A stretch of DNA of 64,000 nt from Dactylosporangium sucinum (GCF_014647515.1 NZ_BMPI01000031.1:1-64000), one strand, 5' to 3'; positions 54,975 through 62,813 are shown, numbered from the stretch's first letter. Numbers and translations: made by a program. The notes: generated from the sequence alone by a model not told the origin.

Positions 54975-55501
54975 GGCGCGTGCTCCAGAATCTCCCGCAG
55001 GGCCGCCATGCCCCGCGCGGCGTGGCTCTTGACCGCGCCGCGGCTGACCCCCATCGCGTCGGCGATCTCGGCCTCGGACAGCTCCGCGTAATACCGCAGC
55101 ACGATCGCCTCCCGCTGCCGGGCCGGCAGGCGCCGCACCGCCTCCAGGATCTCCCGGTGCCGCAGCAGGCTCAGCGCGCCGGTCTCGGCGCTGGCGACGG
55201 TCCGCTCGTCCGCGCTGCTGCGGGCGACATACCGGTCGGCGACCCCCCGTTTGCGCAGCGCCGACCGGGCGCCGTTGACCACGCTGGTGCGCAGGTAGGC
55301 GAGCGCCTTGTCCGCGTCGCGCAGCCGCCACCAGTGCCGGTGCAGCGCCACATACGCATCCTGGACCACGTCCTCGGCGAGCGGCTCCTCGTGCAGCAGC
55401 AGCACCGCGAGGCGGACCAGGCCGCGGTAGTGGGCGGAGAACAGCATGGTGACGGCCTCGTCCGCGCTCCACGGCTCCTCCAGGGCGGCCTCACCCACCA
55501 T
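54971..55501 (-). CDS. SigE-family ECF sigma factor
   Basis: A compact ECF sigma factor of about 176 residues: region 2 SAHYRGLVRLAVLLLHEEPLAEDVVQDAY, region 4 RRLPARQREAIVLRYYAEL, SEAEIADAMGVSRGAVKSH. This is the short SigE-type family of actinobacteria. I place the start at ATG 55501, before the conserved EAALEEPWSADEAV; GACGGT ends six bases upstream. ATG 55540 and GTG 55558 are possible. The overlapping membrane GerMN protein downstream could be its anti-sigma-like regulator, though no zinc site is seen. Confidence 0.88.
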   Translation of the reverse strand: MVGEAALEEPWSADEAVTMLFSAHYRGLVRLAVLLLHEEPLAEDVVQDAYVALHRHWWRLRDADKALAYLRTSVVNGARSALRKRGVADRYVARSSADERTVASAETGALSLLRHREILEAVRRLPARQREAIVLRYYAELSEAEIADAMGVSRGAVKSHAARGMAALREILEHAP

Positions 55502-55608
55502 GGGCCTACCGTCCCACGCCGCCGCCCCGGCATTCGCCATCACGCCCCACTGACGCACGAACGTGCCCGTCGGTTTACCTGATCGGCGCCGCGGATAATC
55601 TGTCGATC

Positions 55609-56091
55609 GTGGATGTGGATTACACCGACGAAGAGTGGGGCCTCCTCGTAGGCCTGCCGCAGTCCGTGCTCATCGCCGCCTCCCAGGCGGAGGCCGACGG
55701 CAGCCGGCGCACCCGCGAGGAGTGGACGGTCGGCATGACGGCGATCGCCGACGGCCGCGGCTCGGCGTCGTCGCTGGTACAGTCGGTGGCCGCCGAGGTG
55801 GTCGCCCGCCAGGGCAACGTCGAGGAGGGCGAGGAGCCCCCGATCATCGAGTTCCCGGACCGCGACGCGGGCATCACCGACGTGATCAGCCGCGCGGGCC
55901 AGGCCCACGAGCTGCTGGTCGCCAAGGCCGACCCGGAGGACGCCGAGGCGTACCGCTTCTGGCTGATCACCGTCACGGACGCGGTCGTCAGCGCCACCCG
56001 CACCGGCGGCGTGCTGGGGCTGGGCGGCGAGCAGGTGACGCCGGCCGAGCGCTCGTTCCGCGACTCCCTGGCCACGGCTCTGGCGGTCTGA
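55609..56091 (+). CDS. Conserved hypothetical protein, acidic
   Basis: A 160-residue acidic soluble protein, all helical by pattern: DYTDEEWGLLVGLPQSVLIA, GMTAIADGRGSASSLVQSV, then AEAYRFWLITVTDAVVSATR and GLGGEQVTPAERSFRDSLA. The layout is that of a widely spread actinobacterial family with no known function. TAATCT (55596-55601) sits seven bases before the GTG, so the transcript is likely leaderless. It is divergent from the SigE-type factor. Confidence 0.75.
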   Translation: MDVDYTDEEWGLLVGLPQSVLIAASQAEADGSRRTREEWTVGMTAIADGRGSASSLVQSVAAEVVARQGNVEEGEEPPIIEFPDRDAGITDVISRAGQAHELLVAKADPEDAEAYRFWLITVTDAVVSATRTGGVLGLGGEQVTPAERSFRDSLATALAV

Positions 56092-56493
56092 CCCGCCCCT
56101 CCCCCGCTGTCTCGGGCCGCGCCGTGCTCACCGGCGGCGCGGCCGCGCCTGCCCGCACGGTGCTGGCCCGCGCTGCGCCCGCCCGAACGGACGTCACTCA
56201 CCGCACCACACTCACCGCGACTCACCGCGCCGCGCGCACCTCCACGCCGCGCGCACCTCCACGATCTTGGAGTTGGGTCCCGGATTTGTCGGAAATTTCC
56301 GCATAAAGCGGGAACCACAACTCCAAGATCGCGGCCGGGCAGGCAAGCGCGGCCGGACACGGGGCCGCCGCCGGACACGCGAGTGCCGCCAGGCGAGCGT
56401 GGCCGGCGCGGGCCCGGGCGGCGCGGGCCCGGGCGGGCACGCTGCGCTCCCTGGACCCGGACGCCGGGGCGCGCGGCGGGCCGAGCGCAGCCC
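56092..56493. other. Intergenic gap with a long palindrome, type C
   Basis: No gene seen. A palindrome lies at 56262-56331 (outer arms CGATCTTGGAGTTG and CAACTCCAAGATCG, with a central GGAAATTTCC). CTCACCGC-type and CCGCGCGCACCTCCACG short repeats precede it. Confidence 0.6.
56262..56331. repeat. Palindromic intergenic repeat, type C
   Basis: Perfect 14-bp arms at 56262-56275 and 56318-56331, an inner GG/CC and CCC/GGG helix with a bulge and a 10-bp palindrome GGAAATTTCC (56291-56300) in the centre. Only one copy here. It may also end the flanking convergent transcripts. Confidence 0.7.
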
Positions 56494-56970
56494 TCAGGAC
56501 TTGGCGACCAGCCGCAGCGCGTGAGCCGCGTCCAGCGCGGCCAGCGTCGCCGCGTAGCCCTTGTCCTCCGACGAGCCCGGCAGGCCGGACCGGTCGCGGG
56601 CCTGGTCGTAGTTGTCCACGGTCAGCACGCCGTGGGCGACCGGGGTCGACTCGTCCAGCGCGACCCGCGTCAGCCCGTCGGTGACCGACTGGCAGACGTA
56701 GTCGAAGTGGGCCGTGTCGCCCCGGATCACCACGCCGAGCGCCACCACGGCGTCGAAGCGGTGGGCCAGGGCCTGGGCCAGCACCGGGAGCTCGACCGCG
56801 CCGTCGACGCGGGCCACCGTGATGTGGTCGACGTTCGACGCCTCGCCGGCCTCGATCGCCCGGTTGAGCATGTGGTCGACGAGCTCGCCGTGCCAGCGGG
56901 TGGCGACGATGCCCAGGGTCAGTCCGGTGCCGTCCACGCGCTGCAGGACGGGCGCTCCACTACCAGCCAT
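56494..56970 (-). CDS. ribH: 6,7-dimethyl-8-ribityllumazine synthase
   Basis: Joins 3,4-dihydroxybutanone phosphate with the aminopyrimidine. 158 residues from MAGSGAPVLQRV; the ATG is one base after the ribBA stop with GAAGGA upstream. GIVATRWHGELVDHML, VPVLAQALAHRFDAVVALGVVIRG (phosphate and substrate site) and NYDQARDRSGLPGSSEDKG fit. Forms icosahedra in other bacteria. Last gene of the rib operon. Confidence 0.96.
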   Translation of the reverse strand: MAGSGAPVLQRVDGTGLTLGIVATRWHGELVDHMLNRAIEAGEASNVDHITVARVDGAVELPVLAQALAHRFDAVVALGVVIRGDTAHFDYVCQSVTDGLTRVALDESTPVAHGVLTVDNYDQARDRSGLPGSSEDKGYAATLAALDAAHALRLVAKS

Positions 56971-56971
56971 C

Positions 56972-58216
56972 TTACGCAAGTCCTTCCGCGACCTCGTCGA
57001 GCTCGTCGAGCAGGTGACCCATCCGGTCCCGCTTGGTGCGCAGGTACCGCACGTTCTCCGGGTGCGGCCGGGTCGGCAGGGGCACGCGACCCAGCACGGA
57101 CAGACCGTACCCTTCCAGGCCCGCGCGCTTGGCCGGGTTGTTCGTCAACAGGCGCATCGTCTTGATGCCGAGGTCGACCAGGATCTGGGCGCCGGTGCCG
57201 TAGTCGCGGGCGTCGGCGGGCAGGCCCAGGTCGAGGTTGGCGTCGACCGTGTCGCGGCCGAGGTCCTGCAGCTGGTACGCCTGCAGCTTGTGGATCAGGC
57301 CGATGCCGCGCCCCTCGTGGCCGCGCATGTAGAGCACGACGCCCCGGCCCTCCGCGGCGACCATCTGCATCGAGGCCTGCAGCTGCGGGCCGCAGTCGCA
57401 GCGCACCGACGTGAACACGTCGCCGGTGAGGCACTCCGAGTGGACCCGGACCAGCACGTCCTCGCCGTCGCCGAGGTCGCCGTAGACGAGGGCGATGTGC
57501 TCGCCGTTGTCGAACATCGTGGTGTACCCGACCGCGCGGAACACGCCGTGCTCGGTCGGCAGCCGGGTCTCGGCGACCCGCTCGATCTGCTGCTCGGTGT
57601 GCCGGCGGAACGCGATGAGGTCGGCGATGCTGACCAGCGCGAGGTCGTGCTCCTGCGCGAAGCGGCGCAGGTCGGGCAGCCGCATCATGGTGCCGTCGTC
57701 GTTGACCATCTCGCACAGCACGCCCGCGGAGCGCAGGCCGGCCATGCTCGCCAGGTCGACGGCGGCCTCGGTGTGGCCGGCGCGGCGCAGCACGCCGCCG
57801 GCCTTCGCGCGCAGCGGCACGACGTGGCCGGGGCGGGAGAGGTCGGTCGGGGCGGTGTCGGGCGAGGAGAGCAGCCGGATGGTGTGCGCGCGGTCGGCGG
57901 CGGAGATGCCGGTCGAGACGCCGAACCGGGCGTCGACGGTCACCGTGTAGGCGGTGCCGCGGCGGTCCTGGTTCGTGCGGTACATCGGGGGCAGGTCGAG
58001 GCGGTCCGCCTCCTCCTCGGTGATCGGGACGCAGATGTACCCCGACGTGTACCGCACCATGAACGCCACCAGCTCGGGCGTCGCGAACTCGGCGGCGAAG
58101 ATGAGGTCGCCCTCGTTCTCGCGGTCCTCGTCGTCGACGACGATGACGGCCTTGCCGGCGGCGATGTCCTTGATCGCCCGCTCGATCGGGTCCAGGCCCG
58201 TGACGGGGTCGCTCAT
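56972..58216 (-). CDS. ribBA: Bifunctional DHBP synthase / GTP cyclohydrolase II
   Basis: 414 residues with two enzymes of riboflavin synthesis. RibB part (1-205) has VDDEDRENEGDLIFAA and SRPGHVVPLRAKAGG; RibA part has RVHSECLTGDVFTSVRCDCG, the zinc Cys set, and GHEGRGIGLIHKLQAY for GTP. The ATG overlaps the ribE stop (ATGA). Fused form is usual in actinobacteria. Confidence 0.97.
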   Translation of the reverse strand: MSDPVTGLDPIERAIKDIAAGKAVIVVDDEDRENEGDLIFAAEFATPELVAFMVRYTSGYICVPITEEEADRLDLPPMYRTNQDRRGTAYTVTVDARFGVSTGISAADRAHTIRLLSSPDTAPTDLSRPGHVVPLRAKAGGVLRRAGHTEAAVDLASMAGLRSAGVLCEMVNDDGTMMRLPDLRRFAQEHDLALVSIADLIAFRRHTEQQIERVAETRLPTEHGVFRAVGYTTMFDNGEHIALVYGDLGDGEDVLVRVHSECLTGDVFTSVRCDCGPQLQASMQMVAAEGRGVVLYMRGHEGRGIGLIHKLQAYQLQDLGRDTVDANLDLGLPADARDYGTGAQILVDLGIKTMRLLTNNPAKRAGLEGYGLSVLGRVPLPTRPHPENVRYLRTKRDRMGHLLDELDEVAEGLA

Positions 58217-58809
58217 GACCGCACCGCCCCGAGGAGCTTCTCCACGTACTTCGCCATGATGTCGACCTCCAGGTTGACCCGCTCGCCGACGCCCCGGGCG
58301 CCGAGCGTGGTGAGCTTGAGCGTGGTCGGGATGAGCCCGACCGAGAACGTGTCCGCGGTGACGGCGGTGACCGTGAGCGAGATGCCGTCCACGGTGATCG
58401 AGCCCTTCTCCACGACGTACCGCGCCAGCTGCTCCGGCAGCGCGAACGTCACCGTCTCCCACTGGTCGCCGGCCTCGCGGGCGAGTACCTCGCCGACCCC
58501 GTCGACGTGGCCCTGGACGATGTGCCCGCCGAGCCGGGTGGCGACGGTGGCGGCCCGCTCCAGGTTGACCGCCGAGCCCACGCGCAGCGACCCGAGGGTG
58601 GAGCGCTTGAGCGACTCGCCCATCACGTCGGCGGTGAAGACGCCGTCGGCGTTGTCGACCACGGTCAGACACACGCCGTTGACGGCGATCGAGTCGCCGT
58701 GGGCGGCGTCCGAGGTGACGGTGGCGCCGCGGATCGCCAGCCGCGCCGAGTCGCCCAGCTCGTCGATCGAGACGACCGTCCCGAGCTCTTCGATGATGCC
58801 CGTGAACAC
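58213..58809 (-). CDS. ribE: Riboflavin synthase, alpha subunit
   Basis: 198 residues with two similar beta-barrel halves: MFTGIIEELGTVVSIDELGD starts the first, and LERAATVATRLGGHIVQGHVDGVGEVL begins the second. Dismutates two lumazines to riboflavin. It follows ribD by three bases and is coupled to ribBA. Confidence 0.96.
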   Translation of the reverse strand: MFTGIIEELGTVVSIDELGDSARLAIRGATVTSDAAHGDSIAVNGVCLTVVDNADGVFTADVMGESLKRSTLGSLRVGSAVNLERAATVATRLGGHIVQGHVDGVGEVLAREAGDQWETVTFALPEQLARYVVEKGSITVDGISLTVTAVTADTFSVGLIPTTLKLTTLGARGVGERVNLEVDIMAKYVEKLLGAVRS

Positions 58810-58812
58810 TGG

Positions 58813-59832
58813 TCACACACCTTTCACAGTTGCCGTCAGGCGGACGTCGGGCCCGATCCTGGCGAGGTCGACAACGTCGAACGTCAATGCTTCGCTGATC
58901 GTGGAGATTCCCGCGGCGCCGAGCGCGGCCGGCCCGGCGCCGAGCAGCTTCGGGGCCAGGTAGGCGACCACCCGGTCGACCAGGCCCTCGGCGAGGAAGG
59001 CCCCGGCGAGGGTGGGGCCGCCCTCCAGGAGCGCGGTGCGCACGCCCCTGCGGTACAACTCGTGCAGCATCGGTTGCAGCGCCACCCGGCCGCCCTCCCC
59101 GGTCACGACCCAGGTCGGGGCGCTGTCGTCGAGGACCTTGGATCCCCCGGGTGTACTGCGGGAGCCTTCGACGACCACGCGGAGCGGGCGCGCCCGCCGG
59201 TCCGGCAGCCGGACCGTGAGCTGCGGATCGTCGGCCAGCACCGTGCCGCCGCCGGCGATGATCGCGTCGACGCCGGCCCGCAGCCGGTGCACGTCCTCCC
59301 GGGCCTCCGGCGAGGTGATCCACTTGCTGGTGCCGTCGGCGGCGGCGGAGCGCCCGTCGAGCGTGGCCGCGAACTTCCAGATGACGTAAGGAGTGCCGCG
59401 GGTCACCGCGGTCAGCCAGCCGGCCATCGCGTCCCGGGCCTCGTCCGGCAGGACCGTGCCGATCTCCACCGCCAGCCCGGCCGCGCGGAGCGCCTCCACG
59501 CCGCCCGCCGCGACCGGGTTGGGGTCGCGGACACCGGCCACGACCCGGGTCACCCCGGCGCGGATGAGCGCCTGGGTGCAGGGGCCGGTGCGGCCGGTGT
59601 GGTTGCAGGGCTCCAGCGTGACGTATGCGGTCGCGCCCCGGGCCCGCTCGCCGGCCTGCTCCAGGGCCCGAACCTCGGCGTGCGGCCCGCCGGCCGGGGC
59701 CGTGCGCCCCTCGCCGACGACCGTGCCGTCGGGGGCGGCGATGACGGCGCCCACGTTGGGGTTGGGGCTGGTCTCGCCGAGGCTCAGGCGCGCCAGCTCC
59801 ACGGCTCGGCGCATGAGCTCCTGGTCGTCCAT
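58813..59832 (-). CDS. ribD: Bifunctional riboflavin deaminase-reductase
   Basis: 339 residues from MDDQELMRR with GGGAG six bases upstream; an ATG-like start 51 bases earlier is less likely. The deaminase part has the zinc motif HAEVRALEQAG and PCNHTGRTGPCT; the reductase part begins near VIWKFAATLDGRSAAADG. Performs the second and third steps of riboflavin synthesis. First gene behind the FMN riboswitch. Confidence 0.97.
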   Translation of the reverse strand: MDDQELMRRAVELARLSLGETSPNPNVGAVIAAPDGTVVGEGRTAPAGGPHAEVRALEQAGERARGATAYVTLEPCNHTGRTGPCTQALIRAGVTRVVAGVRDPNPVAAGGVEALRAAGLAVEIGTVLPDEARDAMAGWLTAVTRGTPYVIWKFAATLDGRSAAADGTSKWITSPEAREDVHRLRAGVDAIIAGGGTVLADDPQLTVRLPDRRARPLRVVVEGSRSTPGGSKVLDDSAPTWVVTGEGGRVALQPMLHELYRRGVRTALLEGGPTLAGAFLAEGLVDRVVAYLAPKLLGAGPAALGAAGISTISEALTFDVVDLARIGPDVRLTATVKGV

Positions 59833-59898
59833 CGCCAACTCCCGCGCGGTCAAGGTCACGCGTGGGGAGGCTGATGGGGACACAACGGCGGCAGGGGG

Positions 59899-59945
59899 TG
59901 ACGGGTCACGCGCGGACGCGCGGACCGTCCCCTGCTTCCGCGCGC
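59899..59945 (-). terminator. Hairpin of the riboswitch expression platform
   Basis: Downstream of the FMN aptamer on the minus strand, GGACGGTCC-CGCGCG and CGCGCG-GACCCGTC segments form a stacked GC hairpin, which could end transcription or mask translation when FMN is bound. Confidence 0.45.
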
Positions 59946-59947
59946 TG

Positions 59948-60077
59948 AACTCCCATCCGGACTTTCACCGTCGGCCCTGGACTCACACCAGGTCCACCGG
60001 CCGATGGCTTCGGCCGGGTCGCGGGCTTCCGGCCTCTCGGCCGGTCACCGCCGGTTCGGAATTGCACCGAGCCCCGC
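59948..60077 (-). promoter_or_regulatory. FMN riboswitch (RFN element) of the rib operon
   Basis: Reading the minus strand from 60075: GGGGCTCGGTGCAATTCCG, AACCGGCGGT, GCCCGCGAC, then GGTGTGAGTCCAGGGCCGAC, GGTGAAAGTCCGGATGGGAG. These are the fixed P1-J-L blocks of the FMN aptamer in the right order. It shuts off ribD-ribE-ribBA-ribH when FMN is high. Confidence 0.95.
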
Positions 60078-60166
60078 CAGCGCGTGGTGGGTACGTAACC
60101 CGAGTCTGCCACACGAATGCGGTCCTTACCGCCGTCCCGGGCGAGGGACATGCGTCACAGACCCGC

Positions 60167-61120
60167 TCAGAGCCCGACCACGCCCCGCCGGTCCACGGCG
60201 ACGTAGTTGCCGTGGTGCTTCTTGGCGACCGACTTCATCTCGGTGGCGACGGAGATGACGTCGCGCGGGTCGCTGAGCGGCCCGCCCATCGACGGGGTGC
60301 CGATCGCCACGCCGATCGACAGCGTCACCAGGTTGGCCTGCTGGACCTCGCCGTTGCGCTGGACGACCTCGATGTAGCCGCGCTCGGCGTCGATCGGGTC
60401 GTAGAGGGCGTCGGCGGCGTTCTGGAACTCCAGGATCGCCTTGGTGGTGAGGTCCTTGAGCTGCTCGGGGGCGCAGACGACGAGGAAGTCGTCGCCGCCG
60501 ATGTGGCCGAGGAACGCCGGCGGCAGGCCCACCTCGACCACGGCCCGGTGCAGCGCCCGGGCCAGGGAGGTGATGAACTCGTCGCCGCGGGCGAACCCGT
60601 AGACGTCGTTGACCGGCTTGAACCGGTCGATGTCGACGTGCGAGACGGCGAAGTCGATGCCGGTCCGGGCCCGGTCGGTGATCTCGCGCAGGATGCGGCT
60701 GTTGCCGGGCAGCCCGGTGAGCGGGGACACCTCGCGGTTCTCCTGGTTGCGCCGCAGCGTCGAGCGGACCCGGGCGATCAGCTCCATGGTGTCGAACGGC
60801 TTGACCAGGTAGTCGTCGGCCCCGGCCTGCAGCCCGATCACCTTGTCGGCGGTCTGCCCGCGGGCGGTGAGCAGGATGATCGGCATCGGCGCGGTCATCG
60901 GGTCGGCCCGCAGCCGGCGGGTCAGCTCCAGGCCGTCGAGCTGCGGCATCATCCAGTCGACCACGGCCAGGGCCGGCTGGCGCCGGGCGATCATGTCGAG
61001 CGCGGTCTCGCCGTCGTGGGCGAGCAGCACCTCGAAGCCCTCCAGGTCGAGGTTGACCTTGATGAAGCGGGCGATGTCGACGTCGTCGTCGACCACGAGG
61101 ATGACGTCCGGCTCGCCCAC
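60167..61120 (-). CDS. Response regulator with a degenerate GGDEF domain
   Basis: A 317-residue two-domain protein. The receiver (1-120) has the acid pocket DDD near 11-13, phospho-accepting Asp55 in VVDWMMP and Lys107 in LVKPFD. The GGDEF domain starts near 130 (SPLTGLPGNSR), keeps HVDIDRFKPVNDVYG, but the signature reads GGDDF at 208-212 instead of GGDEF, preceded by HI rather than R-x. It may be a weak or inactive diguanylate cyclase that binds GTP or c-di-GMP. Its start lies two bases from the rpe stop, so it follows rpe in one unit. No kinase is beside it. Confidence 0.9.
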   Translation of the reverse strand: MGEPDVILVVDDDVDIARFIKVNLDLEGFEVLLAHDGETALDMIARRQPALAVVDWMMPQLDGLELTRRLRADPMTAPMPIILLTARGQTADKVIGLQAGADDYLVKPFDTMELIARVRSTLRRNQENREVSPLTGLPGNSRILREITDRARTGIDFAVSHVDIDRFKPVNDVYGFARGDEFITSLARALHRAVVEVGLPPAFLGHIGGDDFLVVCAPEQLKDLTTKAILEFQNAADALYDPIDAERGYIEVVQRNGEVQQANLVTLSIGVAIGTPSMGGPLSDPRDVISVATEMKSVAKKHHGNYVAVDRRGVVGL

Positions 61121-61122
61121 AT

Positions 61123-61803
61123 CTATCCCGTCTGTGCGCTGGCCGCTGCGGCCGTGGCGCGGAGCTTGCGCACCGCGGCGGCCGGGTCGTCGGCGCCGTA
61201 GACCGCGGTGCCCGCCACGAACGTGTCGGCACCCGCCTCGGCGCAGGCCGCGATGGTATCTTCGGCCACCCCGCCGTCGACTTCAATGCGCAGTTCCAGG
61301 TGGCCGGCGTCGGCATGGCGCCGGGCGGCGCGGACCTTGTCGAGCAGGTGCGGCAGGAACCGCTGGCCGCCGAAGCCCGCCTTGATCGTCATGATCAGCA
61401 GCAGGTCGAAGTGGGGCAGCAGGTCGAGGTACCCCTCCACCGGCGTGTCCCGGTCGATCGCCAGCCCGGCCCGGCTGCCGGCCGAGCGCAGGTCCTTCGC
61501 GATCGCGACCGGGTCGGCGGCCGCCTCGGCGTGGAACGTGACGTTGTACGCCCCCGCCTCCGCGTACTCCGTCGCCCAGCGCGCCGGGTCGGCGATCATG
61601 AGATGGCAGTCGAACGGCAGCGTGGTGGCCTTGCGCAGGCTCTGCACCACGGGCAGCCCGATCGTGAGGTTGGGGACGAAGTGGTAGTCCATGACGTCGA
61701 CGTGCAGCCAGTCGGCCGCACCCTCCACGATCCGCGCCTCGTCAGCCAGACGGGCGAAATCCGCGGCGAGAATCGACGGCGCGATCAGCACGTTCTCCTG
61801 CAC
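61123..61803 (-). CDS. rpe: Ribulose-phosphate 3-epimerase
   Basis: Pentose phosphate pathway; interconverts ribulose- and xylulose-5-phosphate. 226 residues, TIM barrel: IAPSILAADFARLADEARIV, the metal set WLHVDVMDYHFVPN and LIMTIKAGFGGQRF, then LRIEVDGGVAEDTI. TACAGT (61810-61815) ends six bases before the GTG at 61803; no Shine-Dalgarno, so probably leaderless. Part of the rpe-response regulator pair downstream of the divergent hemerythrin gene. Confidence 0.96.
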   Translation of the reverse strand: MQENVLIAPSILAADFARLADEARIVEGAADWLHVDVMDYHFVPNLTIGLPVVQSLRKATTLPFDCHLMIADPARWATEYAEAGAYNVTFHAEAAADPVAIAKDLRSAGSRAGLAIDRDTPVEGYLDLLPHFDLLLIMTIKAGFGGQRFLPHLLDKVRAARRHADAGHLELRIEVDGGVAEDTIAACAEAGADTFVAGTAVYGADDPAAAVRKLRATAAAASAQTG

Positions 61804-61854
61804 CCGCTCACTGTACTGTGCGCCGGCGGTCACCCAACTGCGACAATGGCCGGC

Positions 61855-62352
61855 ATGGATGTCGTGGACGTGATCATCGCCGACCATGTGCGGTTCGAGA
61901 ACCTGCTGCGCCGGCTCCGCGCCCGTGACATCGACCTGGACGCCCTCCGCGCCCGCCGCCGCGCGGACCGGGCGGAGCTGGCCGGCCTGCTGGTGGCGCA
62001 CGCGCTGGCCGAGGAGTCCGAGGTGTACCCGAAGCTGCGCGAGCTCTTCGGCGGCGACGGCCACGTGGAGCACGGCGAGGACGAGCACGTCGACGGCCAC
62101 CGCAAGCTGCTGGCCCTCCTGGACGTCGCGGACGTGACGGCGAAGGACTTCGACCGGGCGCTGGGCAAGCTGGCCAACTCCCTGACCCACCACCTGGACG
62201 AGGAGGAGCGCACGCTGCTCAACGACGCCCGCCTGAACCTGGACGCCGACACGCGGGCGTCGCTGGGCGCGGCCTGGCTGGCCGAGCGTGACCGCCTGAT
62301 CGCCACGGGTTGCGGCTCGCGCGACGCCGTGGCCGCCCTCCTCCCCGACTGA
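61855..62352 (+). CDS. Hemerythrin-like (HHE) domain protein
   Basis: A 165-residue four-helix protein with the HHE cation-binding pattern: IIADHVRFENLLRRL, HALAEESEVYPKLREL, EHGEDEHVDGHRKLLALL, and LTHHLDEEERTLLNDARL. The His/Glu set would bind a di-iron centre. Such proteins sense or store oxygen or iron, or repair iron centres; role unknown. ATG 61855 is chosen, with GACAAT seven bases upstream; ATG 61846 adds three residues. Divergent from rpe. Confidence 0.88.
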   Translation: MDVVDVIIADHVRFENLLRRLRARDIDLDALRARRRADRAELAGLLVAHALAEESEVYPKLRELFGGDGHVEHGEDEHVDGHRKLLALLDVADVTAKDFDRALGKLANSLTHHLDEEERTLLNDARLNLDADTRASLGAAWLAERDRLIATGCGSRDAVAALLPD

Positions 62353-62396
62353 CCCGCGCCGCGGGACGGCATCGCGCCCACGGCCGCCGCCGCGCT

Positions 62397-62452
62397 CATG
62401 ATCGTGGGAACCATTCGGCTGCCGGCGCAACCAGATCGTTCCCACGATCATG
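62397..62452. repeat. Palindromic intergenic repeat, type B, copy 2
   Basis: Perfect 15-bp arms CATGATCGTGGGAAC (62397-62411) and GTTCCCACGATCATG (62438-62452), 26-nt loop with GCAACCAG. Shares ends and loop with 8415-8474. Confidence 0.75.
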
Positions 62453-62506
62453 GAGCCGGGCCGGCCGGCGCCCGGGCGGCGCGGGGCCCTCGACCGGGCC
62501 GCTCCC

Positions 62507-62576
62507 GCGAAGACGTTGGTCGATCTACCCTCAAAACTCGAGATCAACTTGATGGTAGATCGACCAACGTCTTCGC
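62507..62576. repeat. Palindromic intergenic repeat, type A, copy 2
   Basis: Perfect 23-bp arms at 62507-62529 and 62554-62576 (GCGAAGACGTTGGTCGATC outward), 24-nt loop with CTCGAGATC. Same family as 38179-38240 in inverted orientation. Confidence 0.8.
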
Positions 62577-62599
62577 CAAGCCGGCGCGGCGCGGTCGGG

Positions 62600-62775
62600 G
62601 CGCGCACCGGCGCGGCGCGGTCCGGGGCGCAGCCGGCGCGGCGCGGTCCGGGGCGTGGTCGGGGCGCGGCCGGCGCGGCGCGGTCCGGGGCGTGGTCGGG
62701 GCGCGGCCGGCGCGGCGCGGCGCGGTCCGGGGCGTGGTCGGGGCGCGGCCGGCGTGGTCGGGGCGCGGGAAGCCC
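62600..62775. repeat. GC-rich tandem array, 37-bp unit
   Basis: Copies of the unit beginning GCGCGGTCCGGGGCGTGG start at 62641, 62678 and, after five extra bases, 62720; less exact copies lie on both sides. Almost pure G and C. Confidence 0.75.
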
Positions 62776-62813
62776 GGCCGCGTCGGGCCTCCGGCGCGGG
62801 CACGAGGCCGGGG

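Larger units (their letters stand above)
62353..62813. other. Intergenic region with two palindromes and a GC-rich array
   Basis: No gene seen between the hemerythrin and kinase genes. It holds a type B palindrome, a type A palindrome and a GC-rich tandem array, so three kinds of repeat lie side by side. Confidence 0.7.

Noticed and set aside
60572..60600. GDEF at about residues 179-182 of the response regulator as the GGDEF active site
   Set aside because: By alignment this is the conserved GHxxGDxxL region; the true signature is GGDDF at 208-212.
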